Positions 7,180 to 14,488 of a DNA stretch of 18,209 nucleotides are shown piece after piece (position 1 is the first letter of the stretch; the number at the start of each line of letters is the position of its first letter). The translations under genes were made by a program, and so were the position numbers. The notes below the pieces were generated by a model. It did no database searches, was not told where the DNA came from, and worked only from the letters and a program-made list of their open reading frames with translations. Source of the stretch: an uncultured bacterium (GTDB lineage: Bacteria; Desulfobacterota; Desulfobulbia; Desulfobulbales; Desulfobulbaceae); contig CAITZN010000202.1 in NCBI GenBank assembly GCA_903896915.1, positions 1 through 18,209 of the forward strand. Direction: 5' to 3'.

Positions 7180-8093
7180 CAGAAAATTTCCATGGTGAGA
7201 ATAATTGCAAAAAAGCTCAGGGCAAACGAGGTGAGGATGTATTTGGGTACCAGGTTCATCTTCAGGCGTGCCGTAATCGACTCGGTGATGCCGATAGCCA
7301 CATACACCGCGGTGAGCAGACTATAGAACAGCAGGGTGTTGGCGAAAGGTCCGGCCTGGATTGGGGAGCTGATCAGGCAGGCGATAAAGGCGGCGTAGAA
7401 AAATAATTTGTAAAAGGAACCGAGTTCGATCAGCGCCAGATCGGGGCCGCTGTGGTCCAGAATCATCACTTCATGAATCATGGTCAGTTCCAGATGAGTG
7501 GCTGGATCGTCAACCGGTACCCGGGAATTTTCGGCGAGCAGGGTCATGAACAGGGAAACTATCACCAGCAGGAGCAGGGCGCCTTGGGGGCCAGCCAGCG
7601 AGATAGCGTGCGGCCCAGAGAAATAGGCTGCCAGGCTGAGCGAACCGTTCATTCGGTAGAAGAGAATGAGTACTACAAATACGGCGGCTTCCGACAGGGT
7701 GGCGAAAAATGCCTCACGAGCAGCGCCCATGCCTTCGAAGGGCGAAGCGGTATCGAGCGCGGCGGCCATGGTGAAGAAGCGGCCGATACCGAGGATATAA
7801 AAGAGGACGACCGCGTCACCATGAAAAGAGAGCAGAGGCGGGATGCCGGCAAAGGGAAAGAACAGGAACACCATGACGGCAGCAGCACAGGAGACAATGG
7901 GTCCCATGCGGAAAACGAAAGTTGTACTGGTGCTGTAGACCGAGCCTTTGCGGAGGAGTTTGGCAAGGGTGTAATATTTAATAAGGAGCGGCGGTCCCTT
8001 CTTGCCGGCAAAGAGGGCCTTGATTTTGAGAATGATGCCGGGAAAAAGCGGGGCACTGATTAGTGCGATGCCAAGGGCGATGATTGATTCCAT
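7179..8093 (-). CDS. HyfC/NuoH-like membrane anchor subunit of the Ehr complex
   Basis: A 304-residue, roughly eight-helix membrane protein of the NuoH/HycD/HyfC/EchB family. Signatures: the amphipathic GKKGPPLLIKYYTLAKLLRK (30-49), the acidic-loop segment AALDTASPFEGMGAAREAFF (111-130), and AENSRVPVDDPATHLELTM (187-205) followed by IHEVMILDHSGPDLALIELG. These glutamates, aspartates and arginines line the connection between the hydrophilic module and the membrane arm in complex I. Their retention suggests the coupling machinery is intact even though the large subunit has lost nickel. The ATG at 8093 is 39 nt after the hyfB-like stop. The length is close to E. coli HycD and HyfC. Confidence 0.91.
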   Translation of the reverse strand: MESIIALGIALISAPLFPGIILKIKALFAGKKGPPLLIKYYTLAKLLRKGSVYSTSTTFVFRMGPIVSCAAAVMVFLFFPFAGIPPLLSFHGDAVVLFYILGIGRFFTMAAALDTASPFEGMGAAREAFFATLSEAAVFVVLILFYRMNGSLSLAAYFSGPHAISLAGPQGALLLLVIVSLFMTLLAENSRVPVDDPATHLELTMIHEVMILDHSGPDLALIELGSFYKLFFYAAFIACLISSPIQAGPFANTLLFYSLLTAVYVAIGITESITARLKMNLVPKYILTSFALSFFAIILTMEIF

Positions 8094-8132
8094 GGTAGAC
8101 CTCGATCTTGCAAAAAACGGGGTGGGCTTGCT

Positions 8133-10088
8133 CTACACGACCAGGAGCAGGACCGCGATGGTCACGATGATGTAACTGATGTAGAGCTGAATATGGCCGT
8201 GTTGGATCCAGCGCAGTCTGTCCAGAACCCAGATGAGGGGCTGGATTAACATGCGGTGGAGACCGATTTCAGCGATATCCTCCACCTTGGAAGCGTACCC
8301 GGCCCATCTGGGAAAAATTTTAGTGATACCCGAATATTGTGTTCTGACCCTTACGAAGGGGCGGTGGAAATTGACCATGCTCAGGGCGTATGAGGTTCCC
8401 GTGTATTGCATGCGGGCAGTGGGTTGGGTAAAACCGCAGCCCCAGGTACTGCTTTGACTGATGGGTTTAGCACGGTACAGCAGGCGGCGGAGAATGATGG
8501 TGACGAAAAGCAGGCCGAGAAAGAGACGGGCTGCCATCGCCAAATTTTGGGGAATGGTGCCGAGGATTTCCGGTGAGATTGTTGCCAGCGGGCTCATGTC
8601 GTGCAGACTGGCGAAAACCAGGCGGATAAAAGGTTCCGGCCAGATGCCGATAAGTAGGCAGGGCAGGGCGAGAAGAATCATTGCCGCCTGCATGGCGCGG
8701 CCGCACTCAACTGCTTTTTGTGCCCTGACGCTGCGCGGTTCACCAAGAAAAACTACGCCGATCACTTTAGTAAAACAGCCTGAGGCCAGGCCACCGATGA
8801 CAGCCAAGGCGATGATGGTGGACATGGAGAAGAGAAAAGCTGCACCATGCAGCCCCAAACCCTGAAAGCCTGCATAGTAGATAAGGAATTCGCTGATAAA
8901 GCCGTTCAACGGCGGCAATCCGGAGATGGCAACCGAACCAGCGAGAAACGTCCGGCCTGTAACCGGCATGTTCTTCATCAGGCCGCCAAGTTGATCGATA
9001 TGGCGAGTCCCGGTTGTATGCAGAACCGCCCCGGATCCCATAAATAACAGGGATTTAAACAGAGCGTGATTGAGTACATGCAGCAGGCAACCGGCAAAAC
9101 CGAAGGCTGCCATGATACGGTTTCCTGACGAAATACCCAGCATGCCGAGGCCGGCTCCTATGAGGATGATGCCGATGTTTTCGATGCTGCTATACGCGAG
9201 CAATCGTTTGATGTCTTGTTTGCCAAGCGCGTAGATCACGCCGAGTACTCCGGAGAGCATCCCGCAGATGAGAACCGTTTGGGGAATGATAGGGCTCGGG
9301 TCGTCAAGGAGAATATATATTCGCAGAATCCCGTAAATGCCCATCTTGATCATCACCCCTGACAACAAAGCAGAGACATGACTAGGTGCGGCGGGGTGAG
9401 CATGGGGCAGCCAGATATGGAAAGGAAAGACGCCTGCCTTGGAGCCGAAGCCGACAAACGCCAGGAAAAAGGCTACCAGTTTGACACCGTGAGGCAATTG
9501 TTCGATATGGGCAAAGGATAGGGAACCTGTATGGCTGGATATCACCGCAAAGGCGGCAAAAATGCATAGTGCCCCGGTTTGGGTAAAGAGCAGGTAGAGA
9601 TAACCGGCCCGCTGCGTTTCTTCTTTTTCAAAATCAAACATCACCAGAAAGTAAGAAGATAGTGACATCAGTTCCCAGGCCAGAGCAAAGGTCATGATAT
9701 TGGCGGCAACGGTCACCAGGGCCATCGATACGATCAGCAGGCTGAAGAAAAAATTGTTGACCGCTACCCGCCAGCTGGCTGTCGGTTTGTCGAGATAATG
9801 ATAGCCGTAGAGGGCAATCAACGGCGAGACGAGGAAAACCGGGAGAAGAAAGAACATGGAAAGGGAATCCAAGGCAAACGCGAGCGTGAATACATGCAGC
9901 CATGAGCAGGAAAAGAGGGCTTCAGCCTGTTGTTGCCAGACGGCGTACAATCCGTAAAGGCCGGTCAGGCAACCGGCGGTGACGGTTGTGATGTGCACGA
10001 TTTTTGACAAGCGAAACCAGCGGTGCATCAGCAACGGCAGGATGCCACCGATGAGGATAAGGGAGAGAGCAGTTAACAGAATATGCAT
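8133..10088 (-). CDS. HyfB/HycC-like antiporter subunit of the Ehr complex
   Basis: A 651-residue polytopic membrane protein, first main gene of the operon. It has the Mrp/NuoL-type core: AWELMSLSSYFLVMFD (137-152, E139), FVGFGSKAGVFPFHIWLPHA (211-230), KQDIKRLLAYSSIENIGI (290-307), LNHALFKSLLFMGSGAVL (339-356) and ISGLPPLNGFISEFL (388-402). The C-terminal extension has the HyfB/HycC-type STWGCGFTQPTARMQYTGTS (547-566), which complex I antiporter subunits lack, followed by a membrane-peripheral helix and a last transmembrane span (about 634-651). Length fits HyfB (about 670). The ATG at 10088 has only a weak ribosome binding site (AGG about 9 nt upstream). A small upstream frame overlaps the first five codons. 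Confidence 0.92.
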   Translation of the reverse strand: MHILLTALSLILIGGILPLLMHRWFRLSKIVHITTVTAGCLTGLYGLYAVWQQQAEALFSCSWLHVFTLAFALDSLSMFFLLPVFLVSPLIALYGYHYLDKPTASWRVAVNNFFFSLLIVSMALVTVAANIMTFALAWELMSLSSYFLVMFDFEKEETQRAGYLYLLFTQTGALCIFAAFAVISSHTGSLSFAHIEQLPHGVKLVAFFLAFVGFGSKAGVFPFHIWLPHAHPAAPSHVSALLSGVMIKMGIYGILRIYILLDDPSPIIPQTVLICGMLSGVLGVIYALGKQDIKRLLAYSSIENIGIILIGAGLGMLGISSGNRIMAAFGFAGCLLHVLNHALFKSLLFMGSGAVLHTTGTRHIDQLGGLMKNMPVTGRTFLAGSVAISGLPPLNGFISEFLIYYAGFQGLGLHGAAFLFSMSTIIALAVIGGLASGCFTKVIGVVFLGEPRSVRAQKAVECGRAMQAAMILLALPCLLIGIWPEPFIRLVFASLHDMSPLATISPEILGTIPQNLAMAARLFLGLLFVTIILRRLLYRAKPISQSSTWGCGFTQPTARMQYTGTSYALSMVNFHRPFVRVRTQYSGITKIFPRWAGYASKVEDIAEIGLHRMLIQPLIWVLDRLRWIQHGHIQLYISYIIVTIAVLLLVV

Positions 10089-10216
10089 GGCGATTTGCCT
10101 GGATCAATGGTGATGAAGAGTTGTTCGACGACGGGTCGACCGAGGCCTGATTGACGGTTCTGTAACGCAAAAACAGGTGCAAATAGAAAAAACAATATCA
10201 TGACGGAATTCCGCAT
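10073..10216 (-). CDS. Possible 47-aa secreted or membrane peptide ahead of the Ehr operon
   Basis: A short frame on the coding strand of the Ehr operon that overlaps the first 16 bases of the hyfB-like gene. It starts MRNSVMILFFLFAPVFALQN, which looks like a signal peptide (one Arg, a hydrophobic stretch, APVFA as a possible cleavage site), and ends with a CxxC pair in SPCIFC. No convincing Shine-Dalgarno sequence is visible before the ATG at 10216, and I recognise no family. It could be a translated leader that couples to hyfB, a genuine small envelope peptide, or chance. Low confidence. Confidence 0.25.
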   Translation of the reverse strand: MRNSVMILFFLFAPVFALQNRQSGLGRPVVEQLFITIDPGKSPCIFC

Positions 10217-10521
10217 AGCAAAGGAAGTCGTATGGATCAGAAAAGAGAAAGAAAGAGAAGAACTAAACTGATATTCCGTGAATTTGGCTCAGTGATGGTG
10301 GACTGTGCAGATGCATGGTCTGCGGAAAAATAGTGTGATGGATGGCGGGAAAGAGCCTGTGTCGATGGCGCTGGGCTCGAGGTCTTTCGGTTGCATGTTT
10401 CGGAGAAAAGACCTCTCGCGATTGTCTATCACGGGAGAGCAATACTGCGGAGAAGGTGCCGGTGGTAAGCAAAGAGCCGCTGGTTAGTCGACCAGTGTCA
10501 TTAAGGCCCCGCAAGGGCACT
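10089..10521. other. 433-bp leader/intergenic region upstream of the Ehr operon
   Basis: Between the 76-aa gene and the hyfB-like gene, both on the - strand. It holds the possible 47-aa peptide described separately, a 24-base all-purine run on the + strand (10239-10262; a pyrimidine run in the operon leader), and a 10-bp palindrome CGGAATTCCG (10204-10213). A weak promoter-like pair, TTGCTA and TATTGT with an 18-nt spacer, overlaps the small peptide on the - strand. Immediately after the 76-aa gene is an imperfect hairpin without a T-run (about 10500-10520). I see no strong promoter, sigma-54 site or riboswitch, so whether the Ehr operon has its own promoter here is inferred from the gap, not shown. 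Confidence 0.4.
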
Positions 10522-10752
10522 TCATTTTTCAAAGGAAAAACCGTACCAGGGAAGAAGCGCATCCTCGGATCCGGCAGGTTCGATAATTTTACTGTCAGTG
10601 ATCTTATCTGTCAGGTCCTGTTGCCAGGCCAAGGCTTCTTCTTTGGATACAAAGGGTCCGATCGCGGTGAGCGATGCGGCATAAAGCCCCATGGATTCGT
10701 AAAGTTTATCTACCTTGTCCTGTTTTTGATGGATGCCGATCATTATGGTCAT
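10522..10752 (-). CDS. Small conserved-looking hypothetical protein (76 aa)
   Basis: A 76-residue, soluble, mixed-charge protein starting MTIMIGIHQKQDKVDKLYES and ending WYGFSFEK. It has no signal peptide or transmembrane segment. I chose the ATG at 10752 because AGGGGGT lies a few bases upstream; the open frame continues to 10830 in sequence that looks like leader. The middle reads like two short helices around GPFVSKEEALAWQQDL. I do not recognise the family and assign no function. It lies between the helicase terminator and the Ehr leader, on the same strand as both, and is probably transcribed alone. Codon use and the good ribosome binding site argue that it is real. Confidence 0.6.
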   Translation of the reverse strand: MTIMIGIHQKQDKVDKLYESMGLYAASLTAIGPFVSKEEALAWQQDLTDKITDSKIIEPAGSEDALLPWYGFSFEK

Positions 10753-10876
10753 TGTGTACCCCCTTAGTGCAGTACGGATGGTGATAATTTGGGAGCCAAT
10801 ATAGCGCGACATCAAGTGATCGGCCATCAAAAAAAGAGAAGAAAGGTAACAATTTTATTGATGGAATCAAAAGGGA

Positions 10877-10922
10877 AAAGGGTGGGGAGTTTTCCGATCC
10901 TGCGGGAAACTCCTCACCCTTT
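10877..10922 (-). terminator. Strong hairpin terminator downstream of the DEAD-box helicase gene
   Basis: A 19-bp inverted repeat with two imperfect pairs (arms 10877-10895 and 10904-10922) around an 8-base loop, starting 27 bp past the helicase stop. On the - strand the stem opens with AAAGGGTGAGGAG and closes into TTT, followed by TCCCTTTTG. The T-run is interrupted, but stem length and position support an intrinsic terminator. Confidence 0.75.
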
Positions 10923-10948
10923 AAGGTTATATCGCTGGTTCGATCAGC

Positions 10949-12613
10949 TCAGGCTCGTTCGAGATTGATCGTCCGGCGTCCAATCCGATAGGCCCCGTTT
11001 TTCGAGAGCAATTTTCCGACCATCTGCTCCGGCACATCGACCAGAGTCGATTTGTCTTCTATCCGGATTTTGCCCAATTGGCTGCCGGTGATGCCGGAAA
11101 AATGGGACAGGGCCGCCACTACATGGTTGACAGCGACGCCGTCGGCCCTGCCGATATCAAGTCGCAGAGGCACCATGTCCTTATCGCGGTCTGATCCACG
11201 GCGGCCAGCAGAAGGGCCTCCCTGCCCGGATCGTTTGGGAAATCGGTCCCCTTTGTTGCGGTCCCGGTCCCTTGAGCTGAATTGTTCTTCCTTGATGGGG
11301 GTGATGGGGTCAATGGGTCGTTTTTTCTCGTCCCCTCGGGCCAGTTTGAGGGCTGCGGCGGCGATATCCTCCGGAGTATGGCCGGTCAGCATCAGCATAT
11401 CCACAACTTCCCGTTCCCGGCGGCAGCGGCCTCGATTAATCCAAACCTCCAGTTGCTCCATCAAGAGGGCTTGACGGTGATTCTCGATCTGCTGAATTGT
11501 CGGCAGCTCCGCTACTTTGAGCTTAAACCGGGTGTACTCCTCGACTCTCCGCAGCTGCCAGCGGTCCTTTGGCGAGAGCAGGGAGATGGCTATTCCCTCA
11601 CGTCCGGCTCTGCCGGTGCGCCCTATCCGGTGCACATAGACCTCAGGATCGTCGGGCAGATCGAAATTGAAGACATGGGAAATGTCGTCGATATCCAGGC
11701 CGCGGGCAGCGACATCGGTGGCCACCAGGACTTTGACCTGGCCATTGCGGAACCGGGTGAGCACCTGAATGCGGGCGTCCTGACTGAGGTCGCCATTGAG
11801 AGCTTCTGCGGCAAATCCGCGGGAGCTTAGCTGGTTAGCCAGTTCGCCGGTGCCGAGACGGGTGCGGACAAAGATCAGGGCACTGTCGATGGTTTCCATT
11901 TCAAACAGTCTGGCCAGAGCCGCAATTTTTTCCTGATGATTGACCAGGTAGTAGCGCTGTTCGATGGTGGTGCTGGTCAGTTGTTTCGGGGTGATGGAGA
12001 CAGTTTGCGGATTTCGCAGATAGCGGGCAGAAAGACCCATCACTCGTTTGGATATGGTGGCGGAAAAGAGCATGGTCTGCCGCTCCGTTGGGATGCGGTC
12101 CAGAATCAGCTCGATATCTTCGACAAAACCCATGCTGAGCATCTCATCGGCCTCATCCAGAACTACGGTCTGGACGGTGCTTAAGTCAAGAGACCCTTGC
12201 TTGATCAGATCGAGCAGGCGTCCCGGAGTGCCGACAATTACTTCGACCCCTTGGCGGAGGCTACGGAGCTGCAGTTGATAGGATTGCCCGCCATAGACGG
12301 GGAGCACGGAAATGCCCCGTTGTTTACCGTAGCGCTGGATGGCGTCTGCAACTTGGATAGCCAGTTCGCGGGTCGGGGCCAGAACTAGCGCCTGTACGCC
12401 TTTTTGGCGCGGAATGATCCGGTGCAGCAGAGGGAGGCCATAAGCGGCGGTTTTTCCTGTGCCGGTCTGGGCCTGGCCGATAACATCTTGGCCGGCCAGC
12501 AGCAGGGGAATGGTCGCCTGTTGAATGGGGGTGGGGTCGGTGAATCCGAGGTCGGTAACGGTCTGCAAAAGATCGGGGTGCAGGCCAAAGTGGGCGAAAT
12601 TGTCTGTTGTCAT
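10949..12613 (-). CDS. DEAD-box ATP-dependent RNA helicase with DbpA-type RNA-binding domain
   Basis: A 554-residue cytoplasmic RNA helicase of the DeaD/CsdA-DbpA group. Motifs in order: Q motif (FAHFG... TPIQQATIP, 6-36), I AQTGTGKT (48-55), Ia PTRELA (80-85), Ib TPGR (129-132), II DEAD (153-156), III SAT (184-186), IV ALIFVRTR (245-252), V VATDVAARGLD (297-307), VI HRIGRTGRAG (328-337). A basic, disordered linker (~425-480, many Arg/Asp/Lys/Gly) leads to a C-terminal DbpA-type RRM (481-554: VPLRLDIGRADGVAVNHVV, then RIGRRTINLERA). By family it remodels structured RNA in ribosome assembly or cold adaptation; the DbpA-like tail suggests rRNA binding. The ATG at 12613 follows AAGGAG by 7 nt. 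It appears monocistronic, with its own leader and terminator. deaD or csdA would be plausible symbols, but orthology is not certain. Confidence 0.93.
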   Translation of the reverse strand: MTTDNFAHFGLHPDLLQTVTDLGFTDPTPIQQATIPLLLAGQDVIGQAQTGTGKTAAYGLPLLHRIIPRQKGVQALVLAPTRELAIQVADAIQRYGKQRGISVLPVYGGQSYQLQLRSLRQGVEVIVGTPGRLLDLIKQGSLDLSTVQTVVLDEADEMLSMGFVEDIELILDRIPTERQTMLFSATISKRVMGLSARYLRNPQTVSITPKQLTSTTIEQRYYLVNHQEKIAALARLFEMETIDSALIFVRTRLGTGELANQLSSRGFAAEALNGDLSQDARIQVLTRFRNGQVKVLVATDVAARGLDIDDISHVFNFDLPDDPEVYVHRIGRTGRAGREGIAISLLSPKDRWQLRRVEEYTRFKLKVAELPTIQQIENHRQALLMEQLEVWINRGRCRREREVVDMLMLTGHTPEDIAAAALKLARGDEKKRPIDPITPIKEEQFSSRDRDRNKGDRFPKRSGQGGPSAGRRGSDRDKDMVPLRLDIGRADGVAVNHVVAALSHFSGITGSQLGKIRIEDKSTLVDVPEQMVGKLLSKNGAYRIGRRTINLERA

Positions 12614-12804
12614 CAGGCTACTCCTTATGAGCGGCAGTGTCTTGATATATCCTGGGGTGGGTCTACGCCTTGCGGGGTATGTCCCTGTTGTCCGTTAACA
12701 GACGACCCCATCCAGAATGCAAGAGCCTGACTGTCAATCCCGTCCGTTTTCCATCTTAGCTGGTGCTAGCGCGTTAAAGAGGGAAGACGTTCGGTATACT
12801 ACTA

Positions 12805-12837
12805 CAACAAAAAACGCCCGACCGGGATTGGTCAGGC
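12805..12837 (-). terminator. Intrinsic terminator (distal) for the PilZ-sirtuin transcript
   Basis: On the - strand, GCCTGACC (12837-12830), loop AATCCC, GGTCGGGC (12823-12816), then GTTTTTTG. The 8-bp stem has one G-U pair. It has classic rho-independent form, about 120 bp past the sirtuin stop. Confidence 0.8.
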
Positions 12838-12865
12838 AACCGTCTTGGAATGTTCAAAACTTGAG

Positions 12866-12887
12866 AAAAAAAATGCGGAATGCATTT
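12866..12887 (-). terminator. Intrinsic terminator (proximal) for the PilZ-sirtuin transcript
   Basis: On the - strand, AAATGC, loop ATTCC, GCATTT continuing into a run of eight T. The stem is only 6 bp and A/T-rich, so it is weaker than the next terminator about 30 bp on. Together they form a tandem pair. Confidence 0.55.
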
Positions 12888-12957
12888 AGGATAACTTATA
12901 CAGTATATCGTGGAGAAACGCAAGGAGAGGTCGAAAAAGTGGTTTTGTGGGGACCAA

Positions 12958-13722
12958 TCATACCTGGCGGCAGGCATTAGCCAGCAGTGGCAGGGTTTTG
13001 CCGACATCACCGGGGACAAAATAATAATTTTCATCCCTAGACCTTCTTCCCTGTTCCTTGGACTCCAGGGCCTGCTCTTTATTGAATTCGAAGATGCGGC
13101 CGCCACTATGGCGAACCATCGACGGTAAGGCCGCAGCCGGATAGACTTGGGCGGAGGTGCCGATCACCAGCAAGAGATCGCAATCTTTGATGAAATCGTG
13201 AATAACCTCAAGATCGCGGACCGCTTCGCCAAAAAGAACCACGTTCGGTTTAAGGGGAAATCCGCAGTGTGGGCAACGCGGCACCACGGTCGTCTGATAG
13301 TGAACCGCTTCGATGGGTTGGAGAAGGTCGCACTGCAAACAGTGCAGATGTTGATGGTCGCCATGGATCTCGAAGACCTGACTGCTACCAGCCTGCTGGT
13401 GGAGATTGTCGATATTCTGGGTGATGATGCCGCTTAAATTTCCCTGCTGTTCGAGTTCTGCCAGGGCTTGGTGGGCAGGATTGGGGCTCTTGCCGAGCAG
13501 GACCTTGCCCAACGCCCGGTAAAGATCCCAGGCCTTGGCCGGATTGCGGTAAAAAACATCGAGGGTTGCGTATTCCTCCGGGGAGAAGATGGTCCAGAGT
13601 CCGCCTGGACTGCGAAAATCAGGGATGCCGCTGCCCACCGAAATTCCAGCCCCGGTCAACGCTACTGTTTTGGTCGCAGTCTGTATGGCGGCAGCAGCTT
13701 TGGCGAGAGGAGATTCATTCAT
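12958..13722 (-). CDS. Sir2-family NAD-dependent protein deacylase (sirtuin)
   Basis: A 254-residue sirtuin with all catalytic elements: the NAD-binding GAGIS (24-28) and GSGIPDFRSPGGLW (30-43), TQNIDNLHQQAG (101-112), the catalytic histidine in EIHGD (H120), a zinc site C128/C131 and C150/C153, KPNVVLFGE (158-166), and IGTSAQVYPAA (187-197). By family it removes acyl groups from protein lysines using NAD+, giving nicotinamide and O-acyl-ADP-ribose. The Tyr/Arg pair diagnostic of CobB-type desuccinylases is not evident near residues 53-70 (where it has FYRN and DLYR), so substrate preference is open. The ATG at 13722 has a poor ribosome binding site, suggesting coupling to the PilZ gene ending 43 bp upstream. 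The transcript ends in two terminators. Confidence 0.93.
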   Translation of the reverse strand: MNESPLAKAAAAIQTATKTVALTGAGISVGSGIPDFRSPGGLWTIFSPEEYATLDVFYRNPAKAWDLYRALGKVLLGKSPNPAHQALAELEQQGNLSGIITQNIDNLHQQAGSSQVFEIHGDHQHLHCLQCDLLQPIEAVHYQTTVVPRCPHCGFPLKPNVVLFGEAVRDLEVIHDFIKDCDLLLVIGTSAQVYPAAALPSMVRHSGGRIFEFNKEQALESKEQGRRSRDENYYFVPGDVGKTLPLLANACRQV

Positions 13723-13765
13723 TGCGAGGTTGTAATACTTCTCAGATTGCCAGAGAGTGTTGCAA

Positions 13766-14251
13766 TCAGTGCAATGCTACTTGGCGGGGCCGTGTCTCAC
13801 GTTGCGGAGGGGGGTCGATAAAGGCACCGCCTATACCATGCTCTGGATGGTAATGGCAAACACGGAGGGTTTTCTCGATTTCCTGCGAGAAACTGCTATC
13901 CGGTCGGTAGCTGACTATTACGTGATCGTCTTGCTTGATTGGCACTTCTTCTGTTATCTGCAAAAGCAGACCGCCTTTGGACTGGTCGGCGATTATGCAG
14001 CTCCGAGCTCGTGCCCTTGGCGTCGAGAGGGCGCGAAAATGGCCGATGATGTGGGTTTTCTCTCGGTAATCCTGGCGAAATTCGAGAGTCACTGAAAAGG
14101 ATGCGGAACAGGGGCAATTGATATTGAACGAATGTTTTTTATTCTCGGGGCTAGCAATAAATAAGGTTTGCGTCCTGCCACAGGTCCGACATTGGATCGT
14201 CACCTCATCTTGCTGGTTGACGAAATATTTTTGGATTATTTTTGTAGCCAT
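13766..14251 (-). CDS. PilZ-domain protein with Cys-rich N-terminal domain
   Basis: A 161-residue cytoplasmic protein. The C-terminal half is a PilZ domain with both c-di-GMP-binding motifs: RxxxR as RARAR (79-83) and DxSxxG as DQSKGG (89-94), ending in an HGIGGAFIDPP strand (138-148). The N-terminal ~70 residues carry CxxC in QCRTCGRTQ (C21, C24) and CPC (C46, C48), a possible zinc ribbon or metal site, followed by VTLEFRQDYREKTHIIG, typical of deltaproteobacterial PilZ proteins. It is predicted to bind c-di-GMP and act as an effector; the target is unknown. The ATG at 14251 follows GAGGG by 7 nt; the frame continues to 14389 but overlaps the promoter. It shares a transcript with the sirtuin. 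Confidence 0.85.
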   Translation of the reverse strand: MATKIIQKYFVNQQDEVTIQCRTCGRTQTLFIASPENKKHSFNINCPCSASFSVTLEFRQDYREKTHIIGHFRALSTPRARARSCIIADQSKGGLLLQITEEVPIKQDDHVIVSYRPDSSFSQEIEKTLRVCHYHPEHGIGGAFIDPPPQRETRPRQVALH

Positions 14252-14315
14252 GATTTCGCCCTCTTGGCACCTGCGGCAATTGATACAAATGAAATGGACA
14301 GAAATATCTATGTAT

Positions 14316-14344
14316 ATAATAAACAGCCTGTTTCCCTCTGTCGA
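14316..14344 (-). promoter_or_regulatory. Sigma-70-type promoter for the PilZ-sirtuin operon
   Basis: On the - strand, a -35 TCGACA (14344-14339), exactly 17 bases of spacer, and a -10 TATTAT (14321-14316). Each box matches the consensus at 5 of 6 positions. Transcription would begin near 14309, leaving a leader of about 58 nt before the PilZ start. This promoter also argues against the upstream start at 14389. Confidence 0.7.
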
Positions 14345-14488
14345 TGGTGTTTTTAGAAAAAATGAAAGCGACAGGAAACCGTTGCTCACGCTCCTCTGGA
14401 GAGGGTCGCGGCGCGATTCGCGTCATGCTGCAAAATTTTTGGTTTTTGGGGGAAATTTTTGAGAGCTTTTGCGGGAACTGCGTTTTTG

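Larger units (their letters stand above)
12614..12957. other. 344-bp intergenic region: sirtuin terminators and helicase leader
   Basis: No credible gene lies here; the frame covering 12774-13106 on the - strand is an antisense-like shadow that runs into the sirtuin gene. The left half (12614 to about 12780) is the helicase leader. It contains a perfect TTGACA on the - strand (12732-12737) with only a poor -10 at the expected spacing, and a short hairpin CTGTT/AACAG nearer the gene. The right half holds two intrinsic terminators for the sirtuin gene, listed separately. A roughly 100-nt untranslated leader ahead of a DEAD-box gene would suit cold-shock control, but no known element is recognisable. 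Confidence 0.5.

Noticed and set aside
3656..8063. Several long + strand open frames opposite the Ehr genes (for example 3656-4126, 4619-5125, 4995-5831, 7452-8063)
   Set aside because: They lie fully antisense to well-conserved genes, have low-complexity charged compositions typical of reverse-strand shadows, and show no recognisable motifs.
3590..10088. Calling the operon a functional formate hydrogenlyase or hydrogenase-4
   Set aside because: The large subunit lacks the NiFe ligands, and there is no formate dehydrogenase, HycB/HyfA electron carrier or maturation gene here.
10263..10562. 99-aa - strand frame between the Ehr leader and the 76-aa gene
   Set aside because: Its start lies inside the 76-aa gene in another frame, it has no ribosome binding site, and its composition (many Arg, His, Pro, Ser) looks non-coding.
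14252..14389. Upstream start for the PilZ protein
   Set aside because: The extension overlaps a good promoter, and the ATG at 14251 has a well-placed ribosome binding site and begins the conserved domain.
14368..14440. GC-rich inverted segments (GCGAC...GTCGC and CCTCT/AGAGG) between the PilZ promoter and the membrane protein gene
   Set aside because: It resembles a dispersed palindromic repeat or weak terminator, but the stem is broken, no proper T-run follows, and no second copy is in the window.
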